From: Diogma glabrata
Lineage: Eukaryota > Arthropoda > Insecta > Diptera > Cylindrotomidae
Direction of reading: 5' to 3'
DNA: 64,000 nucleotides
Assembly: GCA_963693315.1 (NCBI GenBank)
Contig: OY856187.1
Coordinates: 49,157,161 to 49,221,160, forward strand
Shown: positions 1 through 11,697 of the stretch, piece by piece
Layout: every line of letters starts with the position of its first letter
Numbering within the stretch: position 1 is the first letter of the stretch
Notes under the pieces: model-generated
The model's input: the letters and a program-made list of their open reading frames with translations, nothing else
The model's database searches: none
What the model was told of the DNA's origin: nothing
Translations under genes and position numbers: made by a program

Positions 1-165
1 TGATTATTTAATTACAATTAAAATAATTTGTTTACTTATTCACATAGATTTAGGTATTTTCACAATGGACCAAATTTTTATTTTTTTGTTGCGATTATCG
101 CCTAATCTAAATGTGCATGAATAAGTAAACAAATTACTTTAATTGTAGCTAAATCATCAAATTAA
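1..165. repeat. Short hairpin (MITE-like) repeat, possibly cut by the window edge
   Basis: Bases 1-55 and about 108-165 are imperfect reverse complements (shared core AATTTGTTTACTTATTCA), with a loop of about 50 bases. This is the shape of a small non-autonomous inverted-repeat element. No coding capacity is seen. The left end may lie outside the window. Confidence 0.6.
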
Positions 166-959
166 GTTAATTGTAATTGATTATTGTTAAAACTTACTTT
201 TAAAATCAATTTTTCAGTTAATCAGTTTTAACTGTCAAGCAAAAAATATCTTTTTAGGTTATGTTTTTATATCTTACAGATATTTTTTCTGTCTTTCAGT
301 CAAAAATATTTTTTTGAAATTTAAAAAATGTTACCGCCCCTCAACCAATTAAATGCGAAATTTTTTATGTCTGAAAGATATTTCTTTTACATGTATCATC
401 GCCTTAATTATTTTGCTGCCTAGGCAGCAAAGTACTTGCTCTGCTGCCTAGGCAGGAAAAGTGCCACTTTGCTGACTGAAATAAGTCTGAAAAATTTATA
501 TTTGCTGTCTATCGGAGAAAAAAATATTTTTTCTTTTCCTGAAATAATAATTATTATCTTTATGATATTCACTAAAAAAAGTCCGAGTGGCAAGATGTCC
601 GCTAGAAATATGTAGATTTCGAGATCAGACAGTTTTGTGTACAAGTAGAATTTGATGTATCAGATTAGTTTAAACAAAACAAACTAATTACAGAGAAACA
701 GATATCGAGCAAATTTTATAAAGAAAATTGCAACAAACAAATATCAAATCTACCACAGAACATGTGTGTGACAATGTATGACACTATATGAAAAACACAC
801 AGCAAACCCACTCTGTATCATATGTCGTGCAATTACTGCAAAATATCAAAATAGTTTATTTCTAAGAAAAAAAATTATTTTTTTCTTTTCAAAACTTTTT
901 ATTTTTTTTTTTCGTTGGCTGTTATAAGATTTTTGCAAATTGTTGTTGTTGGGGATTGT
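166..959. other. AT-rich intergenic stretch, nothing recognised
   Basis: AT-rich sequence with short A and T runs. A 74-codon minus-strand frame at 420-644 has no recognisable motif and is probably chance. No RNA gene or element boundary was seen. Confidence 0.5.
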
Positions 960-1500
960 TTAAAACTTTTTTGTTGAAGCCGACAAGTCAAAAACCTCTA
1001 ACTGCAAAGGTTTATATTTATAAGAAACGGATTAAAATGTTTCCACAGATGCTAAATTTATGAAGTTTTTAAAAATGTTAGTATCCTAACGACCGTTACA
1101 ACGGATTTAAAAAACCACTTTTTTTCTAGTATAAAGCCTCTAGTTATTTAACCATGTGTTGGATTTGGCTGATTTACGAACTTGTGCAAGATATTTATAA
1201 AACACACGTTTTTAAAAAAAAGTTTTTTGATCTGGCTCCACAAATGCGACCGTGAGAGTGCCGGTTGTTTAAAAAAAATTTTTTTTTGCTAACATTTTTG
1301 TTGGAGCCGCTCACTTAGGAACCTCTAACTCTGGAAGTCTATTTTTAGAATAAATTAACAAAAAAGTTTTCAAAGATTCTAAATTTATCTAGTTTTTATC
1401 TAGTTTTTTTTCTAGTTTTTAAAAATATTAATATACAAACGGTGATTATAACTGATCTAAAACACCATTGATTTACGAACTTGTCCAAGATATTAATAGA
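960..1500. repeat. Diverged direct duplication, offset about 300-325 bp
   Basis: Blocks near 994 and 1320 (AACCTCTAACT) and near 1170 and 1470 (GATTTACGAACTTGT then CAAGATATT) recur in the same order, so two diverged copies lie in tandem. No coding potential was seen. Confidence 0.6.
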
Positions 1501-1509
1501 ACACGCATG

Positions 1510-1692
<183 letters not shown>

Positions 1693-2458
1693 GACTGGTC
1701 GTTAAAAACTAAATTTTCCGAGACGCCCCCTAGAAAAATTCTTTGGGGTCAAAAAAACACAACGGCATTATTTTTTTTTTTTTTAAATCAAAAGAACACG
1801 TGCCGCAAAATCGTTGAAGTTGATTTTTTGAAAAATTTGTAGATTTTTTCAAATATCTCATAAAATATTCAGATGTCAAAAAAAATCACATAACCATTTT
1901 TGTAGGAAATTTAATTCTCTACAAAAAAGGTTCATGTCATTTTTTCCCGAAAACGTATAGTTCTCATGATATTTTGAAAATGAACTTGTAAGTTTTCGTA
2001 ATTTTTAAAAAACATAAAAAATAAAGATGACGAAAAACTCCTAATTTTCTTCTTATGCTATCGAATGAAATGTATAAAAAAATAATCGTGACAAAAAACA
2101 TCAAAATTAGTACTTTTTCGTCGAAATTTTCATCATTTGGTTTTACGAGTTTCGAAGAATTTCAAGTTTTATTTCAAAATATCATCAGAAATATACGTTT
2201 TCGGGAAAAAATGACATGAACCTTTTTTGTAGAGAATTAAATTTCCTACAAAAATGGTTATGTGATTTTTTTTGACATCTGAATATTTTATGAGATATTT
2301 GAAAAAATCTACAAATTTTTCAAAAAATCAACTTCAACGATTTTGCGGCACGTGTTCTTTTGATTTAAAAAAAAAAAAAATAATGCCGTTGTGTTTTTTT
2401 GACCCCAAAGAATTTTTCTAGGGGGCGTCTCGGAAAATTTAGTTTTTAACGACCAGTC
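1693..2458. mobile_element. TA-flanked inverted-repeat (foldback/MITE) element
   Basis: The ends are GACTGGTCGTTAAAAAC and its exact complement, each next to TA. The inverted arms are about 300 bp (1693-1995 and 2155-2458) around a short centre near 2075. No transposase is present. TA next to both ends is compatible with a TA-duplicating DNA transposon, but the superfamily is not identifiable. A diverged one-sided copy lies at 2645-2835. Confidence 0.75.
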
Positions 2459-2640
<182 letters not shown>

Positions 2641-2644
2641 GCGT

Positions 2645-3413
<769 letters not shown>

Positions 3414-3881
3414 TAACAATTTAACCAAGGTAATCATTGAGTAAAGCTTTAAAAGAGGAATTTAAAATGGAAGGGGAAATTTAAAATTCTTGAACTATGC
3501 ATGATAAAAGTTTTATACAAGCTCTACTCAAGGAGAAAAGGCGTATGAAAAAATATTCTTTATTCAAGAAGACATATATAATGCTTTATACATGTTTTAT
3601 ATAAGTTTTTGAATAAAGTGGTACATAAGTTGTTATTCAAGGCTTATTCAAATACTGTCAAAATGTTACTTGAATAAAGTGCTTGAGTAAATCTTTTCTC
3701 ACGAGAATTACTCAGTGCCTATTCAAGAAGCGATGCCACTGAAAAAAAAATTGATGATTGTTTCCTTTAGTTATTTTGGTTAATTGGCGCATTAAACTCC
3801 TTTTTTTTTGTATATTGCTGCTATTGAGTTAATCTTTTATCGGAAATTACAATTTATTTTACACATTTCGCATCTTTACAA

Positions 3882-3947
3882 ACGCTTGTAGCTGGGATCG
3901 AACTCGTAACCTATGATTCTCCAGGACCGCACGCTATCAACTTCTCT
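3882..3947 (-). other. tRNA-like (Pol III A/B-box) module, F left arm
   Basis: On the minus strand AGTTGATAGCGTG (like a tRNA D-arm/A box) is followed by GAGTTCGATCCC (B-box-like, 3894-3905). The mirror copy is at 17680-17742. It does not fold as a proper tRNA by eye, so it is called tRNA-derived rather than a tRNA gene. Confidence 0.45.
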
Positions 3948-4294
3948 ATTTAGCAGCTGTCATAAAGAAAATTGAAACTTAATCACTATTGTTTAACAAA
4001 TTATTTGTACACATTTCAAGTTTCGGACCACTACCACGACTATGAATTAATTTTTATTCAAACATTTTGATTAGGAATGCATATAAAAGTGTACTAATGG
4101 TTTCCTAAAATGAGAATATATGGGTTTTTGTTAAAAATAATATTGGTTATGATTGAGGACACTCTCGAAATGAAAATAATTTTGCGTATTCATATACGAT
4201 ATCTACGCATGTGTTTCCATTCAATTGTACGATTAAAAATGATTAAAGAATAAAAATAAAATAAAAAAAAGGAAAATAAAATTCATAAATAAAA

Positions 4295-4360
4295 ACGTGC
4301 CTGGTAGGAATCGAACACAGACCCTCTTCCTCATCGTTTACCCTTACGCACTCGTTCATT
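4295..4360 (-). other. Second tRNA-like module, F left arm
   Basis: On the minus strand, GAGTGCGTAAGG is followed by GTGTTCGATTCC, a good B-box match. The mirror copy lies at 17258-17325. Probably a SINE or tRNA-derived fragment inside element F. Confidence 0.4.
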
Positions 4361-5284
4361 AAATCAATTTCCACGACAGGAATAAAACGTTACTCAATAC
4401 AGAACAAAAGTGTTACTCAAGCTTTGTAAGGGGTATAGTATGCTGTGATTGGCATTACTTTCAGTTGCACAATTTGGCTGGTTAATAAATAAATGTTAGA
4501 TGACCATATTAAGTTCTACGTTATATTTTCCATAAGTCAGTTGCAATCTGTTGCAAGTTTTGATATAATTTTTTCCCAAGCAAATTGCGCACAATATGGC
4601 GATTACATACATTTAATACAAAAATGAATTGTATCACAAATTATCATCAGTTTATTTATTTGTTGACCAACTGAAATCATTATATAAATCATCATCAGAA
4701 ATGGTAAATCTCAATCAATTTATAAATCATCATCAGAAACGTTTGATTAAATGGTTGCGGAATAATGGCAATTGCAAATTTCCATTTACGAAAATATGTC
4801 TACCATTTTGAAATAATCTTTTGTATTAATCAATAATAGTTTGTTAAAGTTCTTAACTTTTAACTTTTTAAACACATCGATAAGTGATTTAATAAAAAAA
4901 CACACAATTGCGAATTAAACAACGAACTGTCAAAAATATTGACAGATCGATTTGTTGTAAATCTTTTAATATTTATTGAAAACAGCCGTATATAAGAAAT
5001 ATTACTTGAGTAACAATTTTCTTGAATACTACTAAAATTATTATACATAAATAAAGTCGTATACAAGGAACTATCCTTGGGTAAGAATCTTCTTGGATTC
5101 TTCCTAAAAGTTATACTTTAATAAAGGTTTATATAAGTGATTGAATTCTTGAGTAAAAACATCTTGAATACTACCTTAAAAGTTATATGTGAATAAAACC
5201 TTATAAAAGGTATTATACTTGAGTAACAGTTGCTTGAATATGCCCTAAATATTTATTATTGAATTAAGCTTTACTTAAAGAATT

Positions 5285-6376
5285 TGTTATTATGGACCTT
5301 TCGTACAAAATAATATTAATAATATTGCTACGGGATAGCGCTTATCCCCACAGAATCCTAAATTTGGGAATCTCTTATTATCTGAAAAAATCTAGCCTAT
5401 CATTCCAAAGGGGAACGAGGAATAAATAAAAAAAAATTTAATATATTTACTGTAAGTACCTTAACTTATAACTGTTGATTGAAGATTTGGTCTATGTGTT
5501 CCAATTCCCTTGACTAATCAACCAACTGTATTGGGTGAACTAATTTGTGAACATCAGTTGCTGCTGCTGAATTACACCTTCGTTGTTCGAAATGCCCAAT
5601 TGAACATTGCCTTTAATCCTTTAACTTTCCACTTCATATTTTGCTTTAAATCCATACGGTGTCTACAACCGGAAAATCCACCATACACTCGACTGTTTCT
5701 AACTGTGGTAATATGCTTCGATCACTGTTATCCTTACTACTCATACTTTCGATAACATCATTGGATACTTTATTTTTCATATACTGCCACTTTTATAAAG
5801 CAATCTTTTTCCTTTATGATAAATTAAGTATAAACTTAATGAAAACAGAATGAAACACTTTTAAAAAAATATATATATATTTCATCCAAATCACACACTA
5901 GTGAAAACAAAGTTAACCTTTTTTCTGTATAAATTAAAACAATTTCTTTTTAAACTCAATATAAAATGGAATTAGTATTTTTTCTTTAATACGTTTTATT
6001 GAGTGTTTAATAACAATCTCAATTCAACATTTTGGTTGAAGACCCAAAAACAGAAAGACAATATTTTCAAACAAAAATGTGTTTTTGTTAATTCTTTTTG
6101 ACATCTTATCATGTCAAAATAGCTCGGGTAATACTAAAAAGAAATTCAATAAAGATTAATAACGACATCTGTTTGTTAGAATTGGAAATAAAAATTTAGT
6201 ACGTTCGTTTGTTTTTTATAGTACAATTGAAATTTAACTAGCAGTTAAGTATTAGAAAATTTTAAATTATTGTTAATGTGAAAATGAATGGAAACTAATG
6301 AAATACATTTTTATTGAATTGAAAACGAAGATGAATTTGGTTTTATTATTGTTTTGCGATTATTGCGATCGTTACA
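5285..6376 (-). repeat. Gypsy-A 3' LTR
   Basis: TG...CA terminal repeat (TGTTATTATGG to GATCGTTACA on the plus strand), 1092 bp, essentially identical to 14935-16026. The 81- and 64-codon frames within it also occur in the other LTR and show no protein motif. Confidence 0.95.
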
Positions 6377-6706
6377 CCATGAATTCAAGGTAGAAACCAA
6401 GATTTTTACTCTTGAAATCACAAAAACGTCGCCATCCCCTCCATGACAGAAAACCACCGAACTACTTCCACCTATTAAACTGTATCTGGGATCGAGATAC
6501 CAATGGTAACCAGCGTCAGGGTCGATGATCAATTTCAATACTCATGAAGTTCCTAGGAACTATCAGTGAGTACCGAAATCGATCATCCATCCATCTAACG
6601 TCAGCACCATTGAAACCTCGATACAACCAGTAATATATGATGCTGAAGATGTGAACCCCAGAGACGACAACCAGCCAGAGGAACGACCCTACCTAACGAA
6701 CAGACA
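6377..6706 (-). other. Gypsy-A spacer between pol and 3' LTR
   Basis: About 330 bp after the pol stop. A small minus-strand frame (6311-6538) runs into the LTR and has no motif. There is no clear purine tract directly upstream of the 3' LTR in element sense (the last bases are GAATTCATGG). Confidence 0.5.
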
Positions 6707-9700
6707 TCATTCTCTGATGTCTTTCGCGTGATGGACTCCAAGACTCTTACCGCTCATATCTATGCACTCATAGAGTACATTTCCAATCTTAGTCTTAATC
6801 ATTGCAGGTAAGAACTTTGGAGCCAATTTTGCCGAGAACTTTTTGGTAGCGTCACTCAAATGATGTTGCCGTACAAACACACGTTGTTGTGGTTGAAAAG
6901 TCCGTAGTTTAGATCGCAGGTTGTACTGATGTTGCGATTTCTTGAAAGCTGCTTTCAAATTCTGTTGAACTCGATTCCTGAGCAGAGTCAAATGATCAGC
7001 ACGTTCTATTTCCTCACCAGCATCTTCACCAAGCCTGTGTAGTGATCTCAACAATTGGTAAGTATTTCCATCCGATATTGGATGTTGACCAAATAATAGA
7101 TAGTAAGGTGAGTACTTGGTAGCTGAATGTACTGCAGCCCGCAGTGCATAAGCGATTTCACCAATTAATGAATCCCACTTGGTATGTTGACCTTTTATGA
7201 ACGCTCGAATTGCTGCTAGAACTGACCTATTGACCCGCTCTGACGCGTTGCTTTGAGGACTATAGACACCGGTCCTAATGTGTTTAATGCCGAAATCTGA
7301 CAAAAGACTTTGAAAGTTCCTACTAGTGAATTGTTTGCCATTGTCACTGTGCAGAAACTCTGGTACCCCATATGTAAGAAACACTTCGTTCTTCAGAAAA
7401 GCATTCACCTTCGGTGAAGTTGCGTTCCTAAGTGGTTTCAGTAGTACAAACTTCGTAGCATGATCCAGAACTACCAATAACACCGTATTCCCAAGTGTTG
7501 AACGAGGGTACGGTCCCAAAAAATCTATATAGACTCTCTGCCATGGACGTGCTGTTTCGAATTGATATTGCATCGGAGGACGCAATATCTGATTCGTGGC
7601 TTTTGTTTGTTTACATGTGTCGCAGGACACAACATAGTTGTGTACCTGTGACGCCATGCCCGGCCAATAGTAAAGACGTCGAAGTAATTCTAAAGTCTTT
7701 TTAACACCCCCATGAGCAGCAGTACTATCATCATGATGTTTCTGAATCATGTTGGAAGTCATCGGTTTTGGTACCCAGAGTTTCCACACAGGAACATCGT
7801 TGGGTATTGCATCAGGTTTTGGCTCAATACGAATGTATAGCTTATCATCCACGACTTTAACTGAGGGAAAGTCCTTTGGTGATGATTGAACTTTAGCTAT
7901 CATATCCGTATATTCCTTGTGCCGATAACCCTCATTGTCGATTTTAATCTCATTAATGTGATGTACTAATGCTTCCGTCAATTCTTCGTGTGTATCGTCA
8001 TAAAGACGAGATAGAGCATCAGGGACTATATTTTGGGTACCTTTTTGGTGGACAATGGTAAAATCCATATGTTGGAGTTTTAGGCTCCACCTAGCCAGAC
8101 GACCACTCAAGTCTTTCTGTGACATAAGCCACTTCAGACTTGAGTGATCAGTCACAATTGTAAATCGGTGACCTTCAACATAGCCCCTGAATTTCTTCAC
8201 ACTCAGAATTGCCGCAAGACATTCAAGCTCAGAAACAGAATAGTTTCGTTGAGCTTTATTAAGTTTTTTCGACATGAAGGCTATCGGACACTCTTGTCCG
8301 TCTTCGTCGATCTGATACAGTACACTACCTATCCCTGTCAGACTCGCATCGCATCTAATAAAGAACTCTTTATTATAATCAGGGTTTACTAATACCGGTG
8401 CTGTAGTCAGCAATCGTTTTAAATTTTCGAAAGCAGCTTGCGCTTCCAATGTCCATTTCAATTTCCCAGAACTTTTCTTTAATAAATCTGTAATCGGTGA
8501 TACCACGCTTGCATAATTTGGTATGAAACGTTGGTACCAACCAGCCATTCCCAATAGTCTACGTATTTGTTTCACTGTTGACGGAGCTGGATACTCAGCA
8601 ACAGCTCTTACCTTGTCAGGGTCTGTTCGAAGACCATCTTCACCAACCAAAAATCCTAAGTATTTCACCTCTCTCAGAACAAATTTGCTTTTCTTGAGGT
8701 TTATGGTTAACCCAGCCGCTCTTAACAATGAAGAGACTTTGGACAGCAACTCCATATGTTCCTGGAACGTGGAAGAGACTACCAATAGATCATCTAAATA
8801 AACAAAGACATTTTCGTGATATTGATGTGGTATCACTTTGTGCATTAGCCGACACATTGTCTGGGGAGCATTGCACAATCCAAAGGGCATAACCCGGAAT
8901 TGATACAATGGACGACCAGGCACTGTGAAGGCTGTCTTGTCTCTAGATGCTTCTGCCAGAGGAATCTGCCAGAAAGCATCTTTGAGATCAATACTTGAAA
9001 TGTACTTTGTGCTATTTAGACGACCTAGTAAGCCATCAATCAAGGGAAGTGGGTAAGCGTCCTTTTTAGTTAGTGAATTGACACGACGGCTATCAATACA
9101 TAATCTGTTTTTACCAGATTCTTTTTGTACCAGAACCACTGGCGAGCACCAAGAACTGTTACTCTCTTCGATCACGCCCATTTGAAGCATTCGGTCGAGT
9201 TCGGCATAAACCTTTAGTTGAACAGCCGGCGATGTGGGGTAATGCCTCTGTTTAACAGGTGCATTATCCCCAACATCGATGACATGTTCAACCAAAGAAG
9301 TCTTTCCGAGCCCAGACACTTCAAATGACGGGAAAGAATCCTTGATCCTATCCAGTTCATGTTGCTGATCAGTGGTGAGGTTGTGTGTATTTAAAGTTGT
9401 TGGCTCTGTACGAGTCAGTTCACTAACAAAAGAAGGAACAATACCGAATTTCTCCCAGAAATCTATGCCCAGGTAGAGCTCTTCTCGTAGTCCAGGGACA
9501 ATATGAAACCGCATTGGTTTAGTGGAGCCATTCACAGTTATTGGAACTTCTATGTAACCCAAAATTTTATTTGCAGTACCATCTGCCGTACGAATACACG
9601 AAGTGTACTTACGGTAAGTTGTACCTGCTGACTCCAATAATTCCAAGGAATTTCTTCCAAGTATTGTGATTGACGCTCCACTGTCCAATAATCCTGAAAT

Positions 9701-10027
9701 GTGTTTGTCCAAAATCCTTATTGTTAATCGCGGCCGAGGATCCTCTGTTTCTGAAAGGATAGATGAAATACAAGCTTTACGAAATAATTTCCTCATCCTC
9801 CAATATCTAATATTACGTTCTAGACGTCTAAAATACGTTCGATGTAATGATGGGAAATTAAATGTACTAGGTGATTTTATTCTGGTTTCCTGAGTGGTGA
9901 TCGATCGTCCTGCGTTGCTACATCTCTCGTCGTTTTCTTCGGGCTCATTGGATGTTGAACCGAGGGTACCATCCCCGAAGCATGTACTCTCGGACGGTAG
10001 TTTAACGACGGGTGACAATATGAACAA
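6707..10027 (-). CDS. pol: Gypsy-A pol polyprotein (protease, RT, RNase H, integrase)
   Basis: Frame of 1106 codons in the -1 frame relative to gag, probably translated by frameshifting at 10000-10006 rather than from its own ATG. Domains in order: aspartic protease (LLDSGAS, D115), reverse transcriptase (SSIDLKDAF with D347; VYLDDLL with D412 and D413), RNase H (RCDAS, D560; TDHSSLKWL, D627), integrase zinc finger (H765, H772, C802, C805) and DDE core (D835, D895, E930 by my count, 34 residues between the last two). It makes and integrates the element's cDNA. There are no internal stops. No chromodomain or envelope follows. It is closest in this window to Gypsy-B pol (58094-61396), with long shared blocks in RT. 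Confidence 0.95.
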   Translation of the reverse strand: MFILSPVVKLPSESTCFGDGTLGSTSNEPEENDERCSNAGRSITTQETRIKSPSTFNFPSLHRTYFRRLERNIRYWRMRKLFRKACISSILSETEDPRPRLTIRILDKHISGLLDSGASITILGRNSLELLESAGTTYRKYTSCIRTADGTANKILGYIEVPITVNGSTKPMRFHIVPGLREELYLGIDFWEKFGIVPSFVSELTRTEPTTLNTHNLTTDQQHELDRIKDSFPSFEVSGLGKTSLVEHVIDVGDNAPVKQRHYPTSPAVQLKVYAELDRMLQMGVIEESNSSWCSPVVLVQKESGKNRLCIDSRRVNSLTKKDAYPLPLIDGLLGRLNSTKYISSIDLKDAFWQIPLAEASRDKTAFTVPGRPLYQFRVMPFGLCNAPQTMCRLMHKVIPHQYHENVFVYLDDLLVVSSTFQEHMELLSKVSSLLRAAGLTINLKKSKFVLREVKYLGFLVGEDGLRTDPDKVRAVAEYPAPSTVKQIRRLLGMAGWYQRFIPNYASVVSPITDLLKKSSGKLKWTLEAQAAFENLKRLLTTAPVLVNPDYNKEFFIRCDASLTGIGSVLYQIDEDGQECPIAFMSKKLNKAQRNYSVSELECLAAILSVKKFRGYVEGHRFTIVTDHSSLKWLMSQKDLSGRLARWSLKLQHMDFTIVHQKGTQNIVPDALSRLYDDTHEELTEALVHHINEIKIDNEGYRHKEYTDMIAKVQSSPKDFPSVKVVDDKLYIRIEPKPDAIPNDVPVWKLWVPKPMTSNMIQKHHDDSTAAHGGVKKTLELLRRLYYWPGMASQVHNYVVSCDTCKQTKATNQILRPPMQYQFETARPWQRVYIDFLGPYPRSTLGNTVLLVVLDHATKFVLLKPLRNATSPKVNAFLKNEVFLTYGVPEFLHSDNGKQFTSRNFQSLLSDFGIKHIRTGVYSPQSNASERVNRSVLAAIRAFIKGQHTKWDSLIGEIAYALRAAVHSATKYSPYYLLFGQHPISDGNTYQLLRSLHRLGEDAGEEIERADHLTLLRNRVQQNLKAAFKKSQHQYNLRSKLRTFQPQQRVFVRQHHLSDATKKFSAKLAPKFLPAMIKTKIGNVLYECIDMSGKSLGVHHAKDIRE

Positions 10028-11697
10028 TTTGCATATATAACATCCGGCTTGTTACATTTCCAACAATATAGTTTAATTCTATTCTTAGAGCACTCAGGAG
10101 CTCGATGACCGTTTACTCCACATCTGAAACACACTATTGGTTGTCTGGATATTGATGGACCAGGTTGACTGTTGTCAGAGGTTATGCTAGGTCGCTGCAA
10201 TATCCGTCTCTGTGTTGAATCCACCGCATCAATATATCCATGTTGTTCTGGTTCAGCATCCACCTCATAATCATCCATTTGCTGTACCTCGCTAATTCTT
10301 AAATTTGATGTTCTGGTTGGAACTGGTGTGGACCACAAACGTTCAAACTTCTGACATAAAGTCCGAAGTTCATCCATTGAGTGTATTGTTGCTGCTAATG
10401 TAGCATTTTTGAGATCCACACTCAGTCCCTCCCGAGCAATCTCTAGCATTTCACGATCAGCAAATGGACGTGCTAAGCGACGGTTTAACGAACCAATCTC
10501 CACCAGATATTCGTATACGCTCTCCTTGGATTTTTGTTTACGGTTCAGAAGAACGCGCAAGATCGCCTTATCATCAGTTAGCGTACCGAAGGTCTGTAGG
10601 AGTCCCTCCCTTAGCACTGGGTAGGTCACCACCTCATATTCATGAGTTAAATTCAAATAGTATCTGTCGGCCGCTGCTTTCAGATACCGTGGTATGATAG
10701 ACCTAAGGTCGTCCCATGACACACGGTCTCTTCTGGCAGCCGCCTCCACTCTATGAATGAACTCATGAATATCAGGAGAGTGACCATCCCCTGTGAAGGT
10801 TGGAACCCAATTTGAGTCATAACGACTCAAATTGTTCCCACGAACCCCTCGGTACTCCACTGGTGCTAACGCTGGAGCCGCGTCACGCCATACCTGAGGA
10901 GGTTGGTTGTATGGTGGTGGTGCTGTTAGTGGAGCTGGTGGATATATTGGTGGTAGTTGTACCTGTGGTACTGATGGATAATTTAATTGTGGTTGTGGTT
11001 GTACCAATGCTGGATTGTTATGTGTATGTTCAGACTGGAGTGATGGACCCAATTGTGGTATTGCAAAGTCCTCGGCTCTCAACCCAGATTGCTGGAAATA
11101 AGCCGGTGGTAATTGATCTGACCGTCTCTGATGTTGCTGGTTTGGACGATTCAGACTATTTATTGTTTCCGATATTGGCCGTACTGGGATCGGTGTGGAT
11201 CTCTCATCTGGTTGAAAAGCAGGTGAAGCAGGTGGAGCAGATGATACTCCTGGTTTACTCTGCATAATTGGACGTGTTGATAATGATCCTATTATACTCC
11301 AAGCGCGTGACAATTGTGAGATAGCGTAGGTGCGGGCTTCTTGCAAGTCATTGCGAGGACCCAACCTATTCATCCTACCCGTATAATGTAACACTCGATT
11401 CGCCAAACCATCCAAGAGGGTCTGATCAATCGGTGACTGAAGTCGACGTACTTGATTTAAAATAAGTTGTGCTGCCTGCACCACCATTTGAGATTCCTCA
11501 ATCAAATCTCTCGCATGAGACACTGTTATTGGAACTGACCCATGATCTGCATGGTTTCGCAGTTCCTCTGCCCAACTGACCCCTCCAAAATCCACACCCC
11601 GAACCAGACATTCGACCAGCAGCTCGCTGGGTTCTAGACCATAGAACGGATGGTCAACGTCTATTTGGTTTGACATTTTGATGGTAAAATTTATCAA
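9877..11697 (-). CDS. gag: Gypsy-A gag (capsid/nucleocapsid)
   Basis: Frame of 606 codons; the likely start is Met8 (11676), because the first seven residues are atypical and Gypsy-B gag starts at the equivalent point. A shared VECLVRG block lies near the N-terminus. The middle is Pro/Gln-rich with a PPPY motif near residue 265, a late-domain-type signal in retroviral Gag proteins. A Gag core follows (about residues 300-460), then a CCHC zinc knuckle (CFRCGVNGHRAPEC, about residue 525) and a second cysteine cluster (CWKC...CSYC). It forms the particle that packages the RNA. It overlaps pol by about 150 bp, with a GTTAAAC slippery site. Confidence 0.93.
   Translation of the reverse strand: MINFTIKMSNQIDVDHPFYGLEPSELLVECLVRGVDFGGVSWAEELRNHADHGSVPITVSHARDLIEESQMVVQAAQLILNQVRRLQSPIDQTLLDGLANRVLHYTGRMNRLGPRNDLQEARTYAISQLSRAWSIIGSLSTRPIMQSKPGVSSAPPASPAFQPDERSTPIPVRPISETINSLNRPNQQHQRRSDQLPPAYFQQSGLRAEDFAIPQLGPSLQSEHTHNNPALVQPQPQLNYPSVPQVQLPPIYPPAPLTAPPPYNQPPQVWRDAAPALAPVEYRGVRGNNLSRYDSNWVPTFTGDGHSPDIHEFIHRVEAAARRDRVSWDDLRSIIPRYLKAAADRYYLNLTHEYEVVTYPVLREGLLQTFGTLTDDKAILRVLLNRKQKSKESVYEYLVEIGSLNRRLARPFADREMLEIAREGLSVDLKNATLAATIHSMDELRTLCQKFERLWSTPVPTRTSNLRISEVQQMDDYEVDAEPEQHGYIDAVDSTQRRILQRPSITSDNSQPGPSISRQPIVCFRCGVNGHRAPECSKNRIKLYCWKCNKPDVIYANCSYCHPSLNYRPRVHASGMVPSVQHPMSPKKTTRDVATQDDRSPLRKPE
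10000..10006 (-). promoter_or_regulatory. Probable -1 frameshift site GTTAAAC (gag-pol, Gypsy-A)
   Basis: On the minus strand the gag codons read tcG TTA AAC and pol continues GTT AAA in the -1 frame. GUUAAAC is an established -1 slippery heptamer (known from arteriviruses). It lies inside the gag/pol overlap at pol codons 8-9, the same relative place as GGGAAAC in Gypsy-B. Confidence 0.75.

Noticed and set aside
3882..4360. True tRNA genes in the F arms
   Set aside because: A- and B-box-like words are present, but acceptor and anticodon stems do not pair properly by eye.
4629..5066. 60- and 68-codon frames conserved between the two F arms
   Set aside because: Conservation reflects the palindrome. 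Changes between arms are not biased to silent sites as far as I can see, and there is no motif.
5510..5853. 81- and 64-codon frames, repeated at 15160-15503
   Set aside because: They lie in the two Gypsy-A LTRs and have no protein motif; duplication is explained by the LTRs.
10800..11267. 155-codon plus-strand frame inside gag of Gypsy-A
   Set aside because: Shadow of the Pro/Gln-rich gag region; Val/Leu-rich and without motif.
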